Below, piece by piece: positions 17,416 through 28,614 of a stretch of 64,000 nt of DNA. The notes under the pieces are model-generated. The model saw nothing but the letters and a program-made list of their open reading frames with translations, made no database searches and was not told the DNA's origin. Numbering within the stretch: position 1 is the stretch's first letter; the number at the start of each line of letters is the position of its first letter. The stretch comes from Bacteroidota bacterium (GTDB lineage: Bacteria; Bacteroidota; Bacteroidia; B-17B0; Aurantibacillaceae): the NCBI GenBank assembly GCA_030684395.1, contig JAUXTT010000017.1, positions 558,001 to 622,000 on the forward strand, given 5' to 3'. Both the position numbers and the translations under genes were made by a program.

Positions 17416-19596
17416 ATGTTGAAAAGAATTATCATACTTTTAATTGTGTTGTTTACTACAACATTAATTAAAGCACAGCCTAAAACCGAAAATGTTACCC
17501 GTTTAAATGAAGACGCAGAGGTCTTTATGGAGGATGAGGATTGGGACATGGCTTATGCTTGTTATGATAAATTAACCAAATTAGAACCAACAAATTATTT
17601 TTTCAAATTTCAGAAAGGGCGTTGTGGACTTCATTTACCCGATAAAAAACTAGAGACTATTACCCTTTTCGAAGAAGTAAGAAAAGAAAGTCCTCAGGAT
17701 GATGTAGTGCTCTATTTTTTAGGAAGAGCATATCACTCTAATTACAAGTTTGAAGAAGCAATAAAATATTTTGATGACTATCTTGCTACAGATCCAAAGG
17801 ACGCGGACTTAAAGGACGAAGCAATGCACTTTAAAGACAATTCCATTTTTGGTCAAAACCTTACAAAAACTATGGTGGAAGCTGATATAAAAAATCTTGG
17901 CGCACCTGTTAATACCTCAGAAAACGAATACGTTCCCGTTATCTCTACAGATGAGTCTGTTTTGATTTATACATATAAAGGTAAAAGAAGTGTTGGTGGT
18001 TTACAAAATGAAAAATTCAAACCGGATTTAGATGGGGTTTATTATGAAGATGTTTTTATGTCGAAGAAACAAGCCGATTCAACCTGGGGAGAACCAGAAG
18101 GGATCAGTGAATTTATTAATACAAATCACAATGATGCCTCCATTGCACTCTCTCCGGATGGCCAGGAGCTTTATACTTTTTATAGTGACAAAAAAAACGG
18201 AGGAGACATTTACATCTGCCACTTATTAGGTGATACCTGGAGCAAGCCTGAAGCATTAAGCAGTAATATTAATACTGAATACTGGGAAGGAAGCTGTTCT
18301 ATCACAGCCGATGGAAAAAACTTGTTTTTTGCAAGTGAACGCCCGGGAGGTGTTGGTAAGAGAGATTTGTATGTTTCACAAAAACAAGCAGATGGAAGTT
18401 GGGGTCCCGCAGAAAACTTAGGGCCAATAATCAACACTAAATACAACGATGACGACCCTTTCATTCATCCGGATGGAATTACTTTGTTCTTCAGTTCTCA
18501 AGGCCATAAAAGTATTGGTGGTTTTGACATTATGTATTCGATTAAAAAAGATGGCAAATGGATAGAGCCAACCAATATGGGTTATCCTTTAAACACTACG
18601 GATGATGATCGTTATTATGTAATTACCGCAAAAGGAGACAGGGGTTATTTTTCATCCAACAGAAACAGTATTGGCGGAACGGGAAATCAGGATATTTATA
18701 CAGTTACACCCGGTATTATTGGCGAAAGACCTATTTTAGCAATGGTATTAGGTAATGTATACGGCAACGATGAGCCCATTGAAGCTAAACTGGAAGTAAT
18801 TAAAAAAAGTACCGGTGAAGTAATAGGCCCTTTCTCTTCAAATAAAAAAACCGGAAAATACCTTGTTGCTCTTAGCCCGGGAGAAAACTACACCTTTAAA
18901 ATTAAAGCCGAAAGCTTTCCTGATTATCAAGAAGATCTTGATATAGCAAAGCTTACAAAATTTATTGAAATACATAAAGATTTTCACTTAGCTAAAGATG
19001 GATTCGTTGATCCACATTTGGATACTGCCAAAAAATTAAATGACTTCCTGAGTAATCTTTTGGATACAATAACAAGTTACACCAATCTTGAAGAGGTGAT
19101 CAAAAATCATCCCATTGATACAAATCATGTAACCACAGTAACTAATCCAACTGATCCATGTGCTGCATTCAAAACACTGGATTTTTCGGCTTTAAAAAAT
19201 AAAAGTTTGAATGATCCTAAAGTATACGGAATGTTGATGGCAATTGCCGACAAAATAAACTGCTCTAAAATACAGTTCAAAGTTCAGATTGCAGCATACA
19301 GAAAACCACAAAACTATAAATGGGATCATTTAAAAGAGTTTGGTACGCCTGAAGAAAAGCCTTATCCGGATGGTATTACCCGCTTCACACAAGGTAGTTT
19401 TACTGATATAATGAGTGCCGAAGCACAAAGACGTCAGGCAATTGCCAAGGGCCAGAAAGATGCGTGGATAGTAGGTTTTATTGATGGGAAACGCTACACA
19501 CTGGAAGAGTTAATTATGGTTGACTTTTTCAATAAAAACCTCACTCAATTCAATGAAAATCTCCAATTGCTACAGGAATACCTTGTTTTAGAGTAG
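17416..19596 (+). CDS. Secreted PD40 beta-propeller protein with TPR and SPOR-like ends
   Basis: This 726-residue protein has a signal peptide (MLKRIIILLIVLFTTTLIKA). TPR-like helices span residues 30-150, then PD40 (WD40-like) repeats span about 165-430, each with patterns such as SPDGQELYTFYSDK, TADGKNLFFASERPGG and HPDGITLFFSSQG. A carboxypeptidase-regulatory-like beta domain (about 440-520) follows. Unlike PorE-type relatives it has no OmpA peptidoglycan-binding domain; instead residues 620-690 begin KIQFKVQIAAYRKPQNYKW, resembling a SPOR-like fold. It is probably periplasmic or outer-membrane associated and linked to type IX secretion or the cell wall. It precedes the giant adhesin module by 118 nt. 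Confidence 0.7.
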   Translation: MLKRIIILLIVLFTTTLIKAQPKTENVTRLNEDAEVFMEDEDWDMAYACYDKLTKLEPTNYFFKFQKGRCGLHLPDKKLETITLFEEVRKESPQDDVVLYFLGRAYHSNYKFEEAIKYFDDYLATDPKDADLKDEAMHFKDNSIFGQNLTKTMVEADIKNLGAPVNTSENEYVPVISTDESVLIYTYKGKRSVGGLQNEKFKPDLDGVYYEDVFMSKKQADSTWGEPEGISEFINTNHNDASIALSPDGQELYTFYSDKKNGGDIYICHLLGDTWSKPEALSSNINTEYWEGSCSITADGKNLFFASERPGGVGKRDLYVSQKQADGSWGPAENLGPIINTKYNDDDPFIHPDGITLFFSSQGHKSIGGFDIMYSIKKDGKWIEPTNMGYPLNTTDDDRYYVITAKGDRGYFSSNRNSIGGTGNQDIYTVTPGIIGERPILAMVLGNVYGNDEPIEAKLEVIKKSTGEVIGPFSSNKKTGKYLVALSPGENYTFKIKAESFPDYQEDLDIAKLTKFIEIHKDFHLAKDGFVDPHLDTAKKLNDFLSNLLDTITSYTNLEEVIKNHPIDTNHVTTVTNPTDPCAAFKTLDFSALKNKSLNDPKVYGMLMAIADKINCSKIQFKVQIAAYRKPQNYKWDHLKEFGTPEEKPYPDGITRFTQGSFTDIMSAEAQRRQAIAKGQKDAWIVGFIDGKRYTLEELIMVDFFNKNLTQFNENLQLLQEYLVLE

Positions 19597-19714
19597 AAAA
19601 ACTCAAGTCCAACAATCTTTATTTAGTGCCGTTATTCCTTATATTTTACCTATTATTTTGCTTTTTTGTCAGGATGTTTTATTATATTTATACTGATATT
19701 TAATACATTCCTGC

Positions 19715-22700
19715 ATGAATAAGAACAATTTTATTTTCTACCTAAGGTTTTTTTCTGTCTTTTTTTTCTGTCTGTCCTCCCTTAAAATTTTTGCTGTTGT
19801 GCCAGGTCCTGCCGCAACAAGTGGAGCCGCATCCATTCATAACATTGCTACTTCTGCCGGACACCAAAGCTTGGTGTTTCAGGCCGACGGGAGACTGTTT
19901 AAGGTAATTTTAAGAATCAATAACACAGGGGGCACTTCCAGTAATGTTACAATCAGAGCATTCGATGGATTTGGTCCTCCGGGTGGAACTTTGATTGAAA
20001 CGGCTGTAGCCAGCGTTCCCGCAGGAACACAAAATGTTACTTTTTATTTCAATAATAATGGTTTTGACGTATATAATGGTCAACAGTTGTATTTTGAAGT
20101 TACTGCTCCTGCAGGCCCTTCTGTATTTTGGTTAGATGGTGGAAACATATACGCCGGTGGAACCGCTTATTATAACCTTGCTAATCAAGCGGCAAGGGAT
20201 TTTTATTTTGAAACCTTTTATTCTCCTTATCCTACCTGCCTTAATCCAAATCCCGGTAGCACTTATTTTGGAATAGATCCCCTGACCGCAACCCCTCCTT
20301 TAGGCGCCAGTGCTCAGGGTGAAGAGGGTTATTGGGAGTTTTTCACAGCCGGAACAGGAACCTTTTCAGATATTCGCGATCCCAATGCCACTTACACTCC
20401 CTCTTGTGCTGATGCTGAATTACCGGGTGGTGAAGTTCGGTTTTGGTGGAAATCAACTTGCCATAATAACGTGGCTGCTTTGCAGTCTGTTTTTGTTTCT
20501 CCTATTCCCTTAAATGTTGGTCCTATTAACCCAACCATTTGTCAGGGAGCTAATATAACCTTAACCGCTGGTGGTGCCCCCGCCTATCTATGGAGTACGG
20601 GATCAACAGCATCTGCTATTAACGTTACTCCTCCCGCAACCACAACGTATACGGTAACGGGCTCAGGGATTTTTGGAGGTTGTTCTTATGAAAAAACAAC
20701 AATCGTAAATGTAACTAACCCACCTGTTCCTGATGCAGGAAGCGATCAATCCATTTGTGATAATACTTCAGCCACATTAATAGGAAATGCCGTTGGTGGT
20801 ACTCCTTCTTATACTTATGCCTGGTTCAATGTTGCCAGTGGAGGTACCGCTCTTTCTGCTTCACAAAATTATGTCACTCCGGTTTTGAGCCCCGGAACAT
20901 ATAATTTTTATCTTGAAGTAGTTGATGCAAACAGTTGTTCCGGTCCCCGAGATCTTGTTGTTGTTACCGTTAATCCTTTGCCGGTTATGACAAGTGCAAC
21001 AGGGATAGGAATTTGCTCAGGACAAACACTTGCTTTTCCATTTACAAGCAGCATTGCCCCGGCATCGTTTAGCTGGATTGCGGCAGACAATACCAATATA
21101 ACAGGTGAAAGTTTAACCAGTCAAACTTCATCAACTTTAAATAACACTTTAGCATCTTCTTCAACGGTGCCCCAAAACGTTTCTTATACAGTAAGTCCAA
21201 CGGCTTCCACAACCGGTTGCGTTGGCTCTGGTCAGGTTGTTATTGTTTCGGTAAACCCTGTTCCGGTTATGTCAAACGTGAATAGTTCCACTATCTGTTC
21301 CGGTTCGTCTGTTGTTATTCCATTAACGAGTGCTGTTCCGGCAACGTATTCCTGGATTGCAACTGATAATATTAATACTAATGGCGAAAGTTTAACTTCA
21401 CAAACGACCTCTACCCTTAATAATACAATTAACAACCTTACTGGTACCGACCAATTGGTTAATTATTCGGTTACCCCAACTGCTTCCACGGGTGGTTGTG
21501 TTGGATCAATTCAAACCATCACTGTTACTGTTAAAGCTTTGCCTTCTTTGTCCTTAAGTTCTACAAATGTTAGTTGCTTTGGTATGACAGACGGCTCTAT
21601 ATCAGCCGCAGGTGTAGGAGGTACATCGCCATACTTGTTCTCACTAAATGGCGGTGCATATTCGGGCTCATCTAATTTTACCGGGCTGTCTTCCGGTAGC
21701 TACACGGTCTCTGTTCAAGACGCTCTAGGTTGTGTTGGGTCTCCGCAAATTGTGAGCATTACTCAGCCTGCCGCTCTTTCTTTTGTTATAGGTGGAAACT
21801 CAACAATTTGTAGTGGGAATGCACTTGGCATTACTATCACACCAAGTGGCGGAACAGGAGCTTATACTTCAGGTTGGTTAACTTCTCCTAATGCAAATAC
21901 GGGCGGAGAGAGTACGACAAGCGTTTTCTCAACTCTTATAAATAATGTAATAACTAATACAACTGTTAACATAGAATCATTAACATACACAGTAACGGTT
22001 ACAGATATAAACGCTTGTGTTGCTTCTAATACCGTAATTGCAACAGTATTCCCCGCTCCTTCACTTACCAATGTTTTGGCAGGATCTACTTGTTCGGGAA
22101 TCAGTTTTTCACAGATCTTATCAAGTAACATAAGCCCTGCAACTTTTACATGGGTTGCAACACCTAATCCAAACACTACGGGTGAATCTACAGCTATTCA
22201 AAACACGGGTACCTTAACCGAAGTTGTTACCAATTCTACCGGTGGGTCTGAAAATGTTTTATATACCATAATTCCAACTGTAACTGCTACTAGTTGTTCG
22301 GGTGCACCGGAAACATTTACTTTAACCGTTAGGCCATTACCTATTATTTCCGCTCCAAACATGAATACTTGTTCCGGTGGCTCTGTTGCTATACCTTCTG
22401 TTCCGTCAAGCGGAACGGCTCCATACGTAACTTATGGCTGGTATACTGCTTCAAGCGGAGGTGTGCTTTTATCATCCTTACAAAATTACTCTACCGGAGC
22501 ACTTGTAGCTGGTACTTACCAATATTTCCCTGAAGTAACAGACAACGCGGGTTGTGTTAGTACAAGGCCTTTGGTAACAGTTACCTCGTATCCAAACCCG
22601 TCTGCTAATGCTGGTCCCGATCAAACGGTTTGTGCAGGAAGCCCTGCAACACTAACGGCTGGTGCAATTGGCGGAACTCCTTCATATACATATGCCTGGT

Positions 22701-25700
22701 ACGATGCTATTACAGGTGGTACTCTCCTTGCTTCAACTCAAGTGTTTAGCCCAACCTTGCCAACCGGCACTTACTCTCATTTTGCTCAGATAACCGATGC
22801 TAATGGTTGTGTGAGCCCCCGCGATCAAATGGTTTTAACTGTTCCAAACCCTTTAAGCGGTGTAACCGGCTCTACCAACATTACTTGTTTTGGCGCAAAC
22901 AATGGAAGTATTAACGTTACTCCTTCGGGCGGTACAGGTCCCTACCAATTCTCTTTAAATGGTGGGGCTTTTGGAATACCAGCTTCATTTACAGGTTTAC
23001 CTGCAGGAACGCACACGGTTACAATAAAAGACAATATCAATTGTACTTTACCGCTTATTGTTTCGATAACAGAGCCTCCTTTATTAACCGGTTCATTATT
23101 GAGTTCAAGCCCTGCAACTTGTAATGGTACAACAGATGGTAGCGCCACTATCACTCAAGTAGGCGGGGTTAGTGCTTACCAATATTCTTTGAATGGAGGG
23201 CCATACCTTGGTACAAACACTTTCAACTCACTTGCAGCCGGCTCTTATACTGCAACTGTTCAGGATGCAAATGCTTGTATTAGTAACAACGTCATTTTTA
23301 CAATAACCCAGCCACCCGTGCTTTCAATAGGAAATTCAGGTTCAACAACGGTTTGTGACAATGTTCCATTAAACATCTCATTAAACGGCGTTGGCGGAAC
23401 ACCAGGTTATAGTTTTTCCTGGATTTCAAATGACAATCTTAATACGACAGGAGAAAGCCTTGGAGCGGTTTCTACTGCATTAATAAACAATACAATATTA
23501 AGTTCTTCTACAGCTCCTGAAGCTTTGTCTTACACGGTTACGTTAACGGATGCAAACTCTTGTGTCGCGAATCAAATAATAAATGTAAGTGTTAATCCTT
23601 CACCTACAATGGTAAGTTCTTCAAGCTTTTCTGTTTGTAGTGGCACGCCTATGTCATTTGGTTTGAATGCAAATGTTGCTTCTACATTTTCCTGGTTAGC
23701 AAATGATAATGCAAATACAACGGGAGAAAGCACTGCTTCACAATCAACGGCAAATATTACAGATTTGGTATTGAACCCTACAATTGCCGCAGAAATAATT
23801 AATTATACCGTTACACCAACCTCAACTGCTGGTGGATGTATTGGGGCAACACAAATAGTTGTTGCCAACGTAAATCCTTTGCCAAACGTTTCAATAAGCC
23901 CGTCTGCAAACCCTATTTGTTCAGGTGGTTCCAGTGTATTAACAGCTTCCGGTGCTGATACGTATACCTGGGCCGGCAGCAATTTAAGCAGTACAAATGG
24001 TACTCCGGTAACCGCTACTCCATCGACAAACACAACATACACCGTTGTTGGAACAAACACATCAACAACTTGTTTCAGTAACTTCACGCTTTTGATAAAC
24101 GTCAATCTTCCTCCTACCGCATCAGCTGCAGGTCCTGATCAGCAATTGTGTGCTACAAACACAGCAATTTTAGCTGCAAACACTCCGGTTTCAGGTACAG
24201 GAATATGGACAATAATATCAGGAGCAGGCGGTGGTATTGTTAGTCCCGGTAATCCAACCTCTAATTTTAATGGTATAGCTGGTGTATCTTATATACTGCG
24301 CTGGACAATAAGCAATCCTTCTTGCACAGATTCACAGGACGATGTAAGTATTAATTTTAATCCAAGCCCGGGCTTCACTATTATTGCTCCAACAACTATT
24401 TGCTCAGGAGACAACCTAAATCTTGGTGTTGGTTCTTTAATTGGCGGAACAACATTTAATTATAACTGGAGTGGTCCCGGAGGATTTAATTCTATTCTTG
24501 CAAATCCAATTCGCCCTAATATTTTAGGGGCAGATGGCGGAACTTATTCTTTAAATATTACAAATGAATTTGGCTGTTCAGCGTCAAACAATACCAATAT
24601 AACTGTTCTTTCTTCTCCAATCGCTATAATAAGCGGAGGAGGGGGATCGAGTGTTTGTGCTAACGAAATGGCAACGCTTGACGGGTCAACATCAAGTGCA
24701 AACGGTGATGTGATTTCCGGATATCAATGGTTCCATGCGGGCACCGCAATGGCGGGGGCAACACTAAGCACTCATGTAAACAATTTATCCGGTGTTTATA
24801 ATTTAGAAGTAACAAACACTAATGGTTGTAAGGACACTTCCCTTGGTCATATACTTACTGTAGAAACTATACCTACTCCGGTAATTGCTGGCAACGCTTC
24901 TTTTTGTAGCGGATCAAGCAGCTTGCTTAACGCATTTTCTTCAGGTGCGGGTGGTGCATCTGTAATTGATAATTACGAGTGGTTATTTAATGGAGCCTCT
25001 GTTAGTTCAGGGCCGGCCAATGATACTTATCTTGTTACCGCTGGTGGCAATTATCAATTAATTATTCTTAATTCTAACGGTTGCAGAGATACCTCTGCCG
25101 CATTGTTTTTAAACGAAATGCTTCCACCTGTTGCGCCGGTGCTTTCAAGTACCGGAACTTCTTATTGTTTAAATGATTCTCTTTTAATTGCTGTACAAAC
25201 GCCAACTGCAGGCCACACTTATTCCTGGACAGTTAATCCTGCTGTTATTTCTATTAGTTCAACTTCGGGCACGTCTAATTATTTGGGTGGACAAGTAACG
25301 GGTTCATATACTGTAGATGTTATTGAAACGGATCTAAATGGTTGCTCAAGCAGTTCAGGTAGTACAATTGTCACCATTAACACCCGCCCAACAGCCATTG
25401 CTTCCTCCACAAATACCGACACGCTTTGTTATGGAGGCTCTGTTGTTTTAAATCTGGCACCAAACTCTATGAGTTCTTATTCCTGGACAAGTAGTTTTGG
25501 GGCTACAGGTTCTGCACAAAACGATCTCCTATCTACAGGTACACAAACGGGTCCGATTATGTTTTATGGCTCAGCAACTAACATTTTTGGCTGCCAAAGT
25601 GCCAATGATACTTTGCGCTTTTTTGTTGCTAATCCAATTATTATAAACACGGCTTCGGCTATTGTGATTGATGCTACTTGCGGACAAGCCGACGGTTCTG

Positions 25701-27661
25701 TTTCCGGTATATCTATTTCTGCCGACGGACCATTAACTTATGCCTGGCAAAATGCCGGAGGCTCTCTTGGTGTAACAACGGATTTTATTAATTCAGTTGT
25801 TGCCGACACCTATACTTTAACTGTTACAAATCGTTTTGGTTGTTCAGATTCTGCAGTGTTTACTATAAACTCCGGACCTGCTCCTACTGCTCCAACTTTA
25901 CAAAGTGCTCCAACTATTTGTGAAAATCAATCATTTGCATTATCTGTTGTTTCTCCTATTGCGGGCGCAACTTATAACTGGTCGGGACCTTCCGGCTTTA
26001 CACAAAGTGGAGTAGATTTAAATAGCATAACCATTACTAATGCTTCTGCCTTAAACGCCGGTCCATACTCAGTTACAATTACTCAAGCCGGTTGTACCAG
26101 TGTAGGAAGTGCTCCAATTAGTGCTATACTAAATCAGGCCCCGGTTGTTTCTATTAGTGGCAGCACATCTTTCTGTGTTGGCGGCTCTACTCTCTTAAAC
26201 GCAGCCACAACAGTAGGATCCGCTTCAACCTATCAATGGTATTTGAATGGTGGAGTAATCAGTGGGGCAACATCCGCCACTTATGCAACAAACTCTGCGG
26301 GTAATTACAATGTTGAAATTGTTCTATTAAACGGGTGTTCTGATTCCGCTTTTGCACCAACAAACGTAATTGTAAATCCATTACCAACGGTATTAATAAG
26401 CCCGGCGTCGAATACTATTTGTGAAGGAAGCCAATTAACTTTAACCGGCTCCGGAGCTAACACATACAACTGGAGCAACGGAAGTTCCACAAACGTTATT
26501 ACTTTTTCACCTACAAGCTCTGTTAGTTTTAATGTTCAAGGAACAGATGCAAACGGTTGTATTAATGCGGATACGGTTTTTATAACTGTAAACCCTAAAC
26601 CTGCTATTCCGGTAGCGTCTTCCAGCTCTGGTGTTGAATGTACCGGAACAAACGTAACCATGAGCTCGAGTTCTTCTCTTACAAACTCATGGTATAACGT
26701 AGCGAGCAACACAAATATTAGCACCCTTCAGTCCTTCTCTCATACAGAAACAGTTTCGGGTGTCTACACTTATGGTGTTTATGTAACCGATGCTAATTCT
26801 TGTAACAGCGACACCGCTTATGCAAATGTTCAATTTAATAATTGTATCAGCAATTTAAATAATGAGATTGAATTTCTTCAAGCGAACGGATTTGTTAATA
26901 ATAATATTTTTACCAACGATGGAAACCCTGTTGGGTATACTGTAAACACGGTTCCTGTATTGAATCCTTTTAATGGTAGTTTTACCATTAATTCATCGGG
27001 CTCGTATACTTATACTCCTAATGCGGGTTTCAGTGGTTATGATGTTATAGTCGTTTCCGCATGTAATACTATTCCTGTTTGTTTAAACGATACTATCTTT
27101 ATTTCGGTAGGACCTTATGCAGGAATCGATATTGGAACAGTAAGTAACCTTATTCCTAACGCCCAGTTAACAGGAAATGTATTGGTAAATGATATTGGAG
27201 CCGGCATTTTAGGTAGTGTTACATTAATCACCAATGTTAGTCATGGAACCCTAAGCCTTTCTACTTCAGGAGACTTTGTTTATACTCCTACAGTCAATTA
27301 TTGTGGCGCAGACTCATTTATGTATCAGATTAGTGATGTAAACTCTTTTGTTACTTATGCCTACTGTATAATAGATGTTTCCTGTACTGTACAGATTATT
27401 ACCCATACCGGTTTTAGTCCGAATAATGATGGTGTTAATGATGTGTGGGTGATTTCAGGAATTGATGCAAGTCCAAATAAAGTTACCATATACGATCGTT
27501 GGGGAAATGAAATTTGGGATGGTGAAAACTATGACAACACATCCGTTGTTTGGAGTGGCAAAAATAAGAACAACGAAGAACTAACCGCGGGCACCTATTT
27601 TTATATGATCAAAGTTAAGGATCAAAAAGCGGTAAGAGGCTGGGTAGAAATTACTAAATAA
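19715..27661 (+). CDS. Giant adhesin-like T9SS cargo with SprB repeats and gliding-type C-terminal domain
   Basis: This 2648-residue protein has a signal peptide at residues 1-28. Residues 30-270 form a unique N-terminal beta region. Long arrays of Ig/PKD-like modules rich in Ser, Thr, Asn and Gly follow (typical start: ICSGSSVVIPLTS; typical end: NYSVTPTAS). At least three are SprB-type repeats, near residues 612-690, 1048-1120 and 1125-1205, with patterns such as GGTGPYQFSLNGG then TVTIKDNINC. Residues 2395-2540 hold cadherin/tandem-95-like domains. The last 85 residues (TGFSPNNDGVNDVW, VTIYDRWGNEIWDG, TAGTYFYMIKVKD) are the gliding-motility-associated, type B sorting domain. It should be exported by T9SS with the PorP/SprF partner directly downstream, and is probably a surface adhesin. 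Ligand unknown. Confidence 0.9.
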   Translation: MNKNNFIFYLRFFSVFFFCLSSLKIFAVVPGPAATSGAASIHNIATSAGHQSLVFQADGRLFKVILRINNTGGTSSNVTIRAFDGFGPPGGTLIETAVASVPAGTQNVTFYFNNNGFDVYNGQQLYFEVTAPAGPSVFWLDGGNIYAGGTAYYNLANQAARDFYFETFYSPYPTCLNPNPGSTYFGIDPLTATPPLGASAQGEEGYWEFFTAGTGTFSDIRDPNATYTPSCADAELPGGEVRFWWKSTCHNNVAALQSVFVSPIPLNVGPINPTICQGANITLTAGGAPAYLWSTGSTASAINVTPPATTTYTVTGSGIFGGCSYEKTTIVNVTNPPVPDAGSDQSICDNTSATLIGNAVGGTPSYTYAWFNVASGGTALSASQNYVTPVLSPGTYNFYLEVVDANSCSGPRDLVVVTVNPLPVMTSATGIGICSGQTLAFPFTSSIAPASFSWIAADNTNITGESLTSQTSSTLNNTLASSSTVPQNVSYTVSPTASTTGCVGSGQVVIVSVNPVPVMSNVNSSTICSGSSVVIPLTSAVPATYSWIATDNINTNGESLTSQTTSTLNNTINNLTGTDQLVNYSVTPTASTGGCVGSIQTITVTVKALPSLSLSSTNVSCFGMTDGSISAAGVGGTSPYLFSLNGGAYSGSSNFTGLSSGSYTVSVQDALGCVGSPQIVSITQPAALSFVIGGNSTICSGNALGITITPSGGTGAYTSGWLTSPNANTGGESTTSVFSTLINNVITNTTVNIESLTYTVTVTDINACVASNTVIATVFPAPSLTNVLAGSTCSGISFSQILSSNISPATFTWVATPNPNTTGESTAIQNTGTLTEVVTNSTGGSENVLYTIIPTVTATSCSGAPETFTLTVRPLPIISAPNMNTCSGGSVAIPSVPSSGTAPYVTYGWYTASSGGVLLSSLQNYSTGALVAGTYQYFPEVTDNAGCVSTRPLVTVTSYPNPSANAGPDQTVCAGSPATLTAGAIGGTPSYTYAWYDAITGGTLLASTQVFSPTLPTGTYSHFAQITDANGCVSPRDQMVLTVPNPLSGVTGSTNITCFGANNGSINVTPSGGTGPYQFSLNGGAFGIPASFTGLPAGTHTVTIKDNINCTLPLIVSITEPPLLTGSLLSSSPATCNGTTDGSATITQVGGVSAYQYSLNGGPYLGTNTFNSLAAGSYTATVQDANACISNNVIFTITQPPVLSIGNSGSTTVCDNVPLNISLNGVGGTPGYSFSWISNDNLNTTGESLGAVSTALINNTILSSSTAPEALSYTVTLTDANSCVANQIINVSVNPSPTMVSSSSFSVCSGTPMSFGLNANVASTFSWLANDNANTTGESTASQSTANITDLVLNPTIAAEIINYTVTPTSTAGGCIGATQIVVANVNPLPNVSISPSANPICSGGSSVLTASGADTYTWAGSNLSSTNGTPVTATPSTNTTYTVVGTNTSTTCFSNFTLLINVNLPPTASAAGPDQQLCATNTAILAANTPVSGTGIWTIISGAGGGIVSPGNPTSNFNGIAGVSYILRWTISNPSCTDSQDDVSINFNPSPGFTIIAPTTICSGDNLNLGVGSLIGGTTFNYNWSGPGGFNSILANPIRPNILGADGGTYSLNITNEFGCSASNNTNITVLSSPIAIISGGGGSSVCANEMATLDGSTSSANGDVISGYQWFHAGTAMAGATLSTHVNNLSGVYNLEVTNTNGCKDTSLGHILTVETIPTPVIAGNASFCSGSSSLLNAFSSGAGGASVIDNYEWLFNGASVSSGPANDTYLVTAGGNYQLIILNSNGCRDTSAALFLNEMLPPVAPVLSSTGTSYCLNDSLLIAVQTPTAGHTYSWTVNPAVISISSTSGTSNYLGGQVTGSYTVDVIETDLNGCSSSSGSTIVTINTRPTAIASSTNTDTLCYGGSVVLNLAPNSMSSYSWTSSFGATGSAQNDLLSTGTQTGPIMFYGSATNIFGCQSANDTLRFFVANPIIINTASAIVIDATCGQADGSVSGISISADGPLTYAWQNAGGSLGVTTDFINSVVADTYTLTVTNRFGCSDSAVFTINSGPAPTAPTLQSAPTICENQSFALSVVSPIAGATYNWSGPSGFTQSGVDLNSITITNASALNAGPYSVTITQAGCTSVGSAPISAILNQAPVVSISGSTSFCVGGSTLLNAATTVGSASTYQWYLNGGVISGATSATYATNSAGNYNVEIVLLNGCSDSAFAPTNVIVNPLPTVLISPASNTICEGSQLTLTGSGANTYNWSNGSSTNVITFSPTSSVSFNVQGTDANGCINADTVFITVNPKPAIPVASSSSGVECTGTNVTMSSSSSLTNSWYNVASNTNISTLQSFSHTETVSGVYTYGVYVTDANSCNSDTAYANVQFNNCISNLNNEIEFLQANGFVNNNIFTNDGNPVGYTVNTVPVLNPFNGSFTINSSGSYTYTPNAGFSGYDVIVVSACNTIPVCLNDTIFISVGPYAGIDIGTVSNLIPNAQLTGNVLVNDIGAGILGSVTLITNVSHGTLSLSTSGDFVYTPTVNYCGADSFMYQISDVNSFVTYAYCIIDVSCTVQIITHTGFSPNNDGVNDVWVISGIDASPNKVTIYDRWGNEIWDGENYDNTSVVWSGKNKNNEELTAGTYFYMIKVKDQKAVRGWVEITK

Positions 27662-27672
27662 GAACTTATAAC

Positions 27673-28608
27673 ATGAAGAATATAATTATCATATTACTTT
27701 TGGCGATCCCGGTGTTTGTAAAGGCACAACAAGATCCTCAGTATAGTCAGTACATGTTTAATCATGTGGTTATTAACCCGGCATATGCCGGAAGCAAAAA
27801 CATGTTGAACGCCACCTTGCTTGTAAGAAAGCAATGGGTTGGTGTTGATGGTTCACCGCAAACTAACAGCGCAAGTGTTCACGGACCAATTAAGAGTAAA
27901 AAAATAGGCCTTGGTGCCCATATTATTGCTGAGCAGATTGGCCCAAAAAAATGGGGGGCAGCCTACGGTGATTTTTCTTACAGGATCAAGTTAGGGAACG
28001 CTCACCTCTCTTTTGGTGCAAGCGCCGGTATGATTAGTTACCAATACGATTTTAATAAAATTAATTATGCAGATGCTTCAGAAATAACCGTAAATGTAAA
28101 TGAGTTAAATAAAAACCGAACCCGTTTTGATGCTAATGTTGGTGTTTATTATTATTCAAATGCTATGTTTGCAGGTTATAGTATGACACACCTGAATGAA
28201 CCAAATTTATATGACATTGTTGCTTCAAGCAATGCCTCCGCTTCTGCTCTTGTTTTTAACCTAAAAAGGCATCATTTTTTTACTTTAGGAAGAGGGTTTC
28301 AGCTATCCGAAAAATTAATTTTCAGCCCGTCGCTTATAGTAAAAAGTACCGGCATGAAAAGCGGTAACACAGTTGACCTGAACTTGAATTTTTTATTGAA
28401 CCAAAAACTTTGGCTTGGCACCTCTCTGCGTTCCAGTAAAACAGTTGTAGTATTAGCGCAATACTCTATAAGTAATTATTTTAAAGCAGGCTATGCATTT
28501 GACTTTGGGTTTAACAGGTTTTCACGAAACGGCGGCTCTCATGAAGTAATGTTAAACTATAGTTTTGGTAAATTAAACTCGCATATTATCTCGCCTCGCT
28601 ATCTGTAA
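27673..28608 (+). CDS. PorP/SprF-family type IX secretion outer-membrane protein
   Basis: This 311-residue protein has a signal peptide (residues 1-19). The family hallmark follows cleavage: QQDPQYSQYMFNHVVINPAYAGS. The rest is a beta-barrel with alternating strands, such as SFGASAGMISYQYDF and YYYSNAMFAGYSMTHL. Members are encoded beside large type B cargo proteins and are needed for secretion and anchoring of that cargo. The gene starts 11 nt after the giant adhesin and is followed 6 nt later by an OmpA/PD40 gene, which is the usual order of this module. Confidence 0.92.
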   Translation: MKNIIIILLLAIPVFVKAQQDPQYSQYMFNHVVINPAYAGSKNMLNATLLVRKQWVGVDGSPQTNSASVHGPIKSKKIGLGAHIIAEQIGPKKWGAAYGDFSYRIKLGNAHLSFGASAGMISYQYDFNKINYADASEITVNVNELNKNRTRFDANVGVYYYSNAMFAGYSMTHLNEPNLYDIVASSNASASALVFNLKRHHFFTLGRGFQLSEKLIFSPSLIVKSTGMKSGNTVDLNLNFLLNQKLWLGTSLRSSKTVVVLAQYSISNYFKAGYAFDFGFNRFSRNGGSHEVMLNYSFGKLNSHIISPRYL

Positions 28609-28614
28609 TCGTTT

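Noticed and set aside
20500-26830. Repetitive DNA in the giant gene as a CRISPR or tandem-repeat array
   Set aside because: Repeats are protein-level Ig/PKD/SprB modules with diverged DNA, a continuous reading frame and no regular short repeat-spacer pattern.
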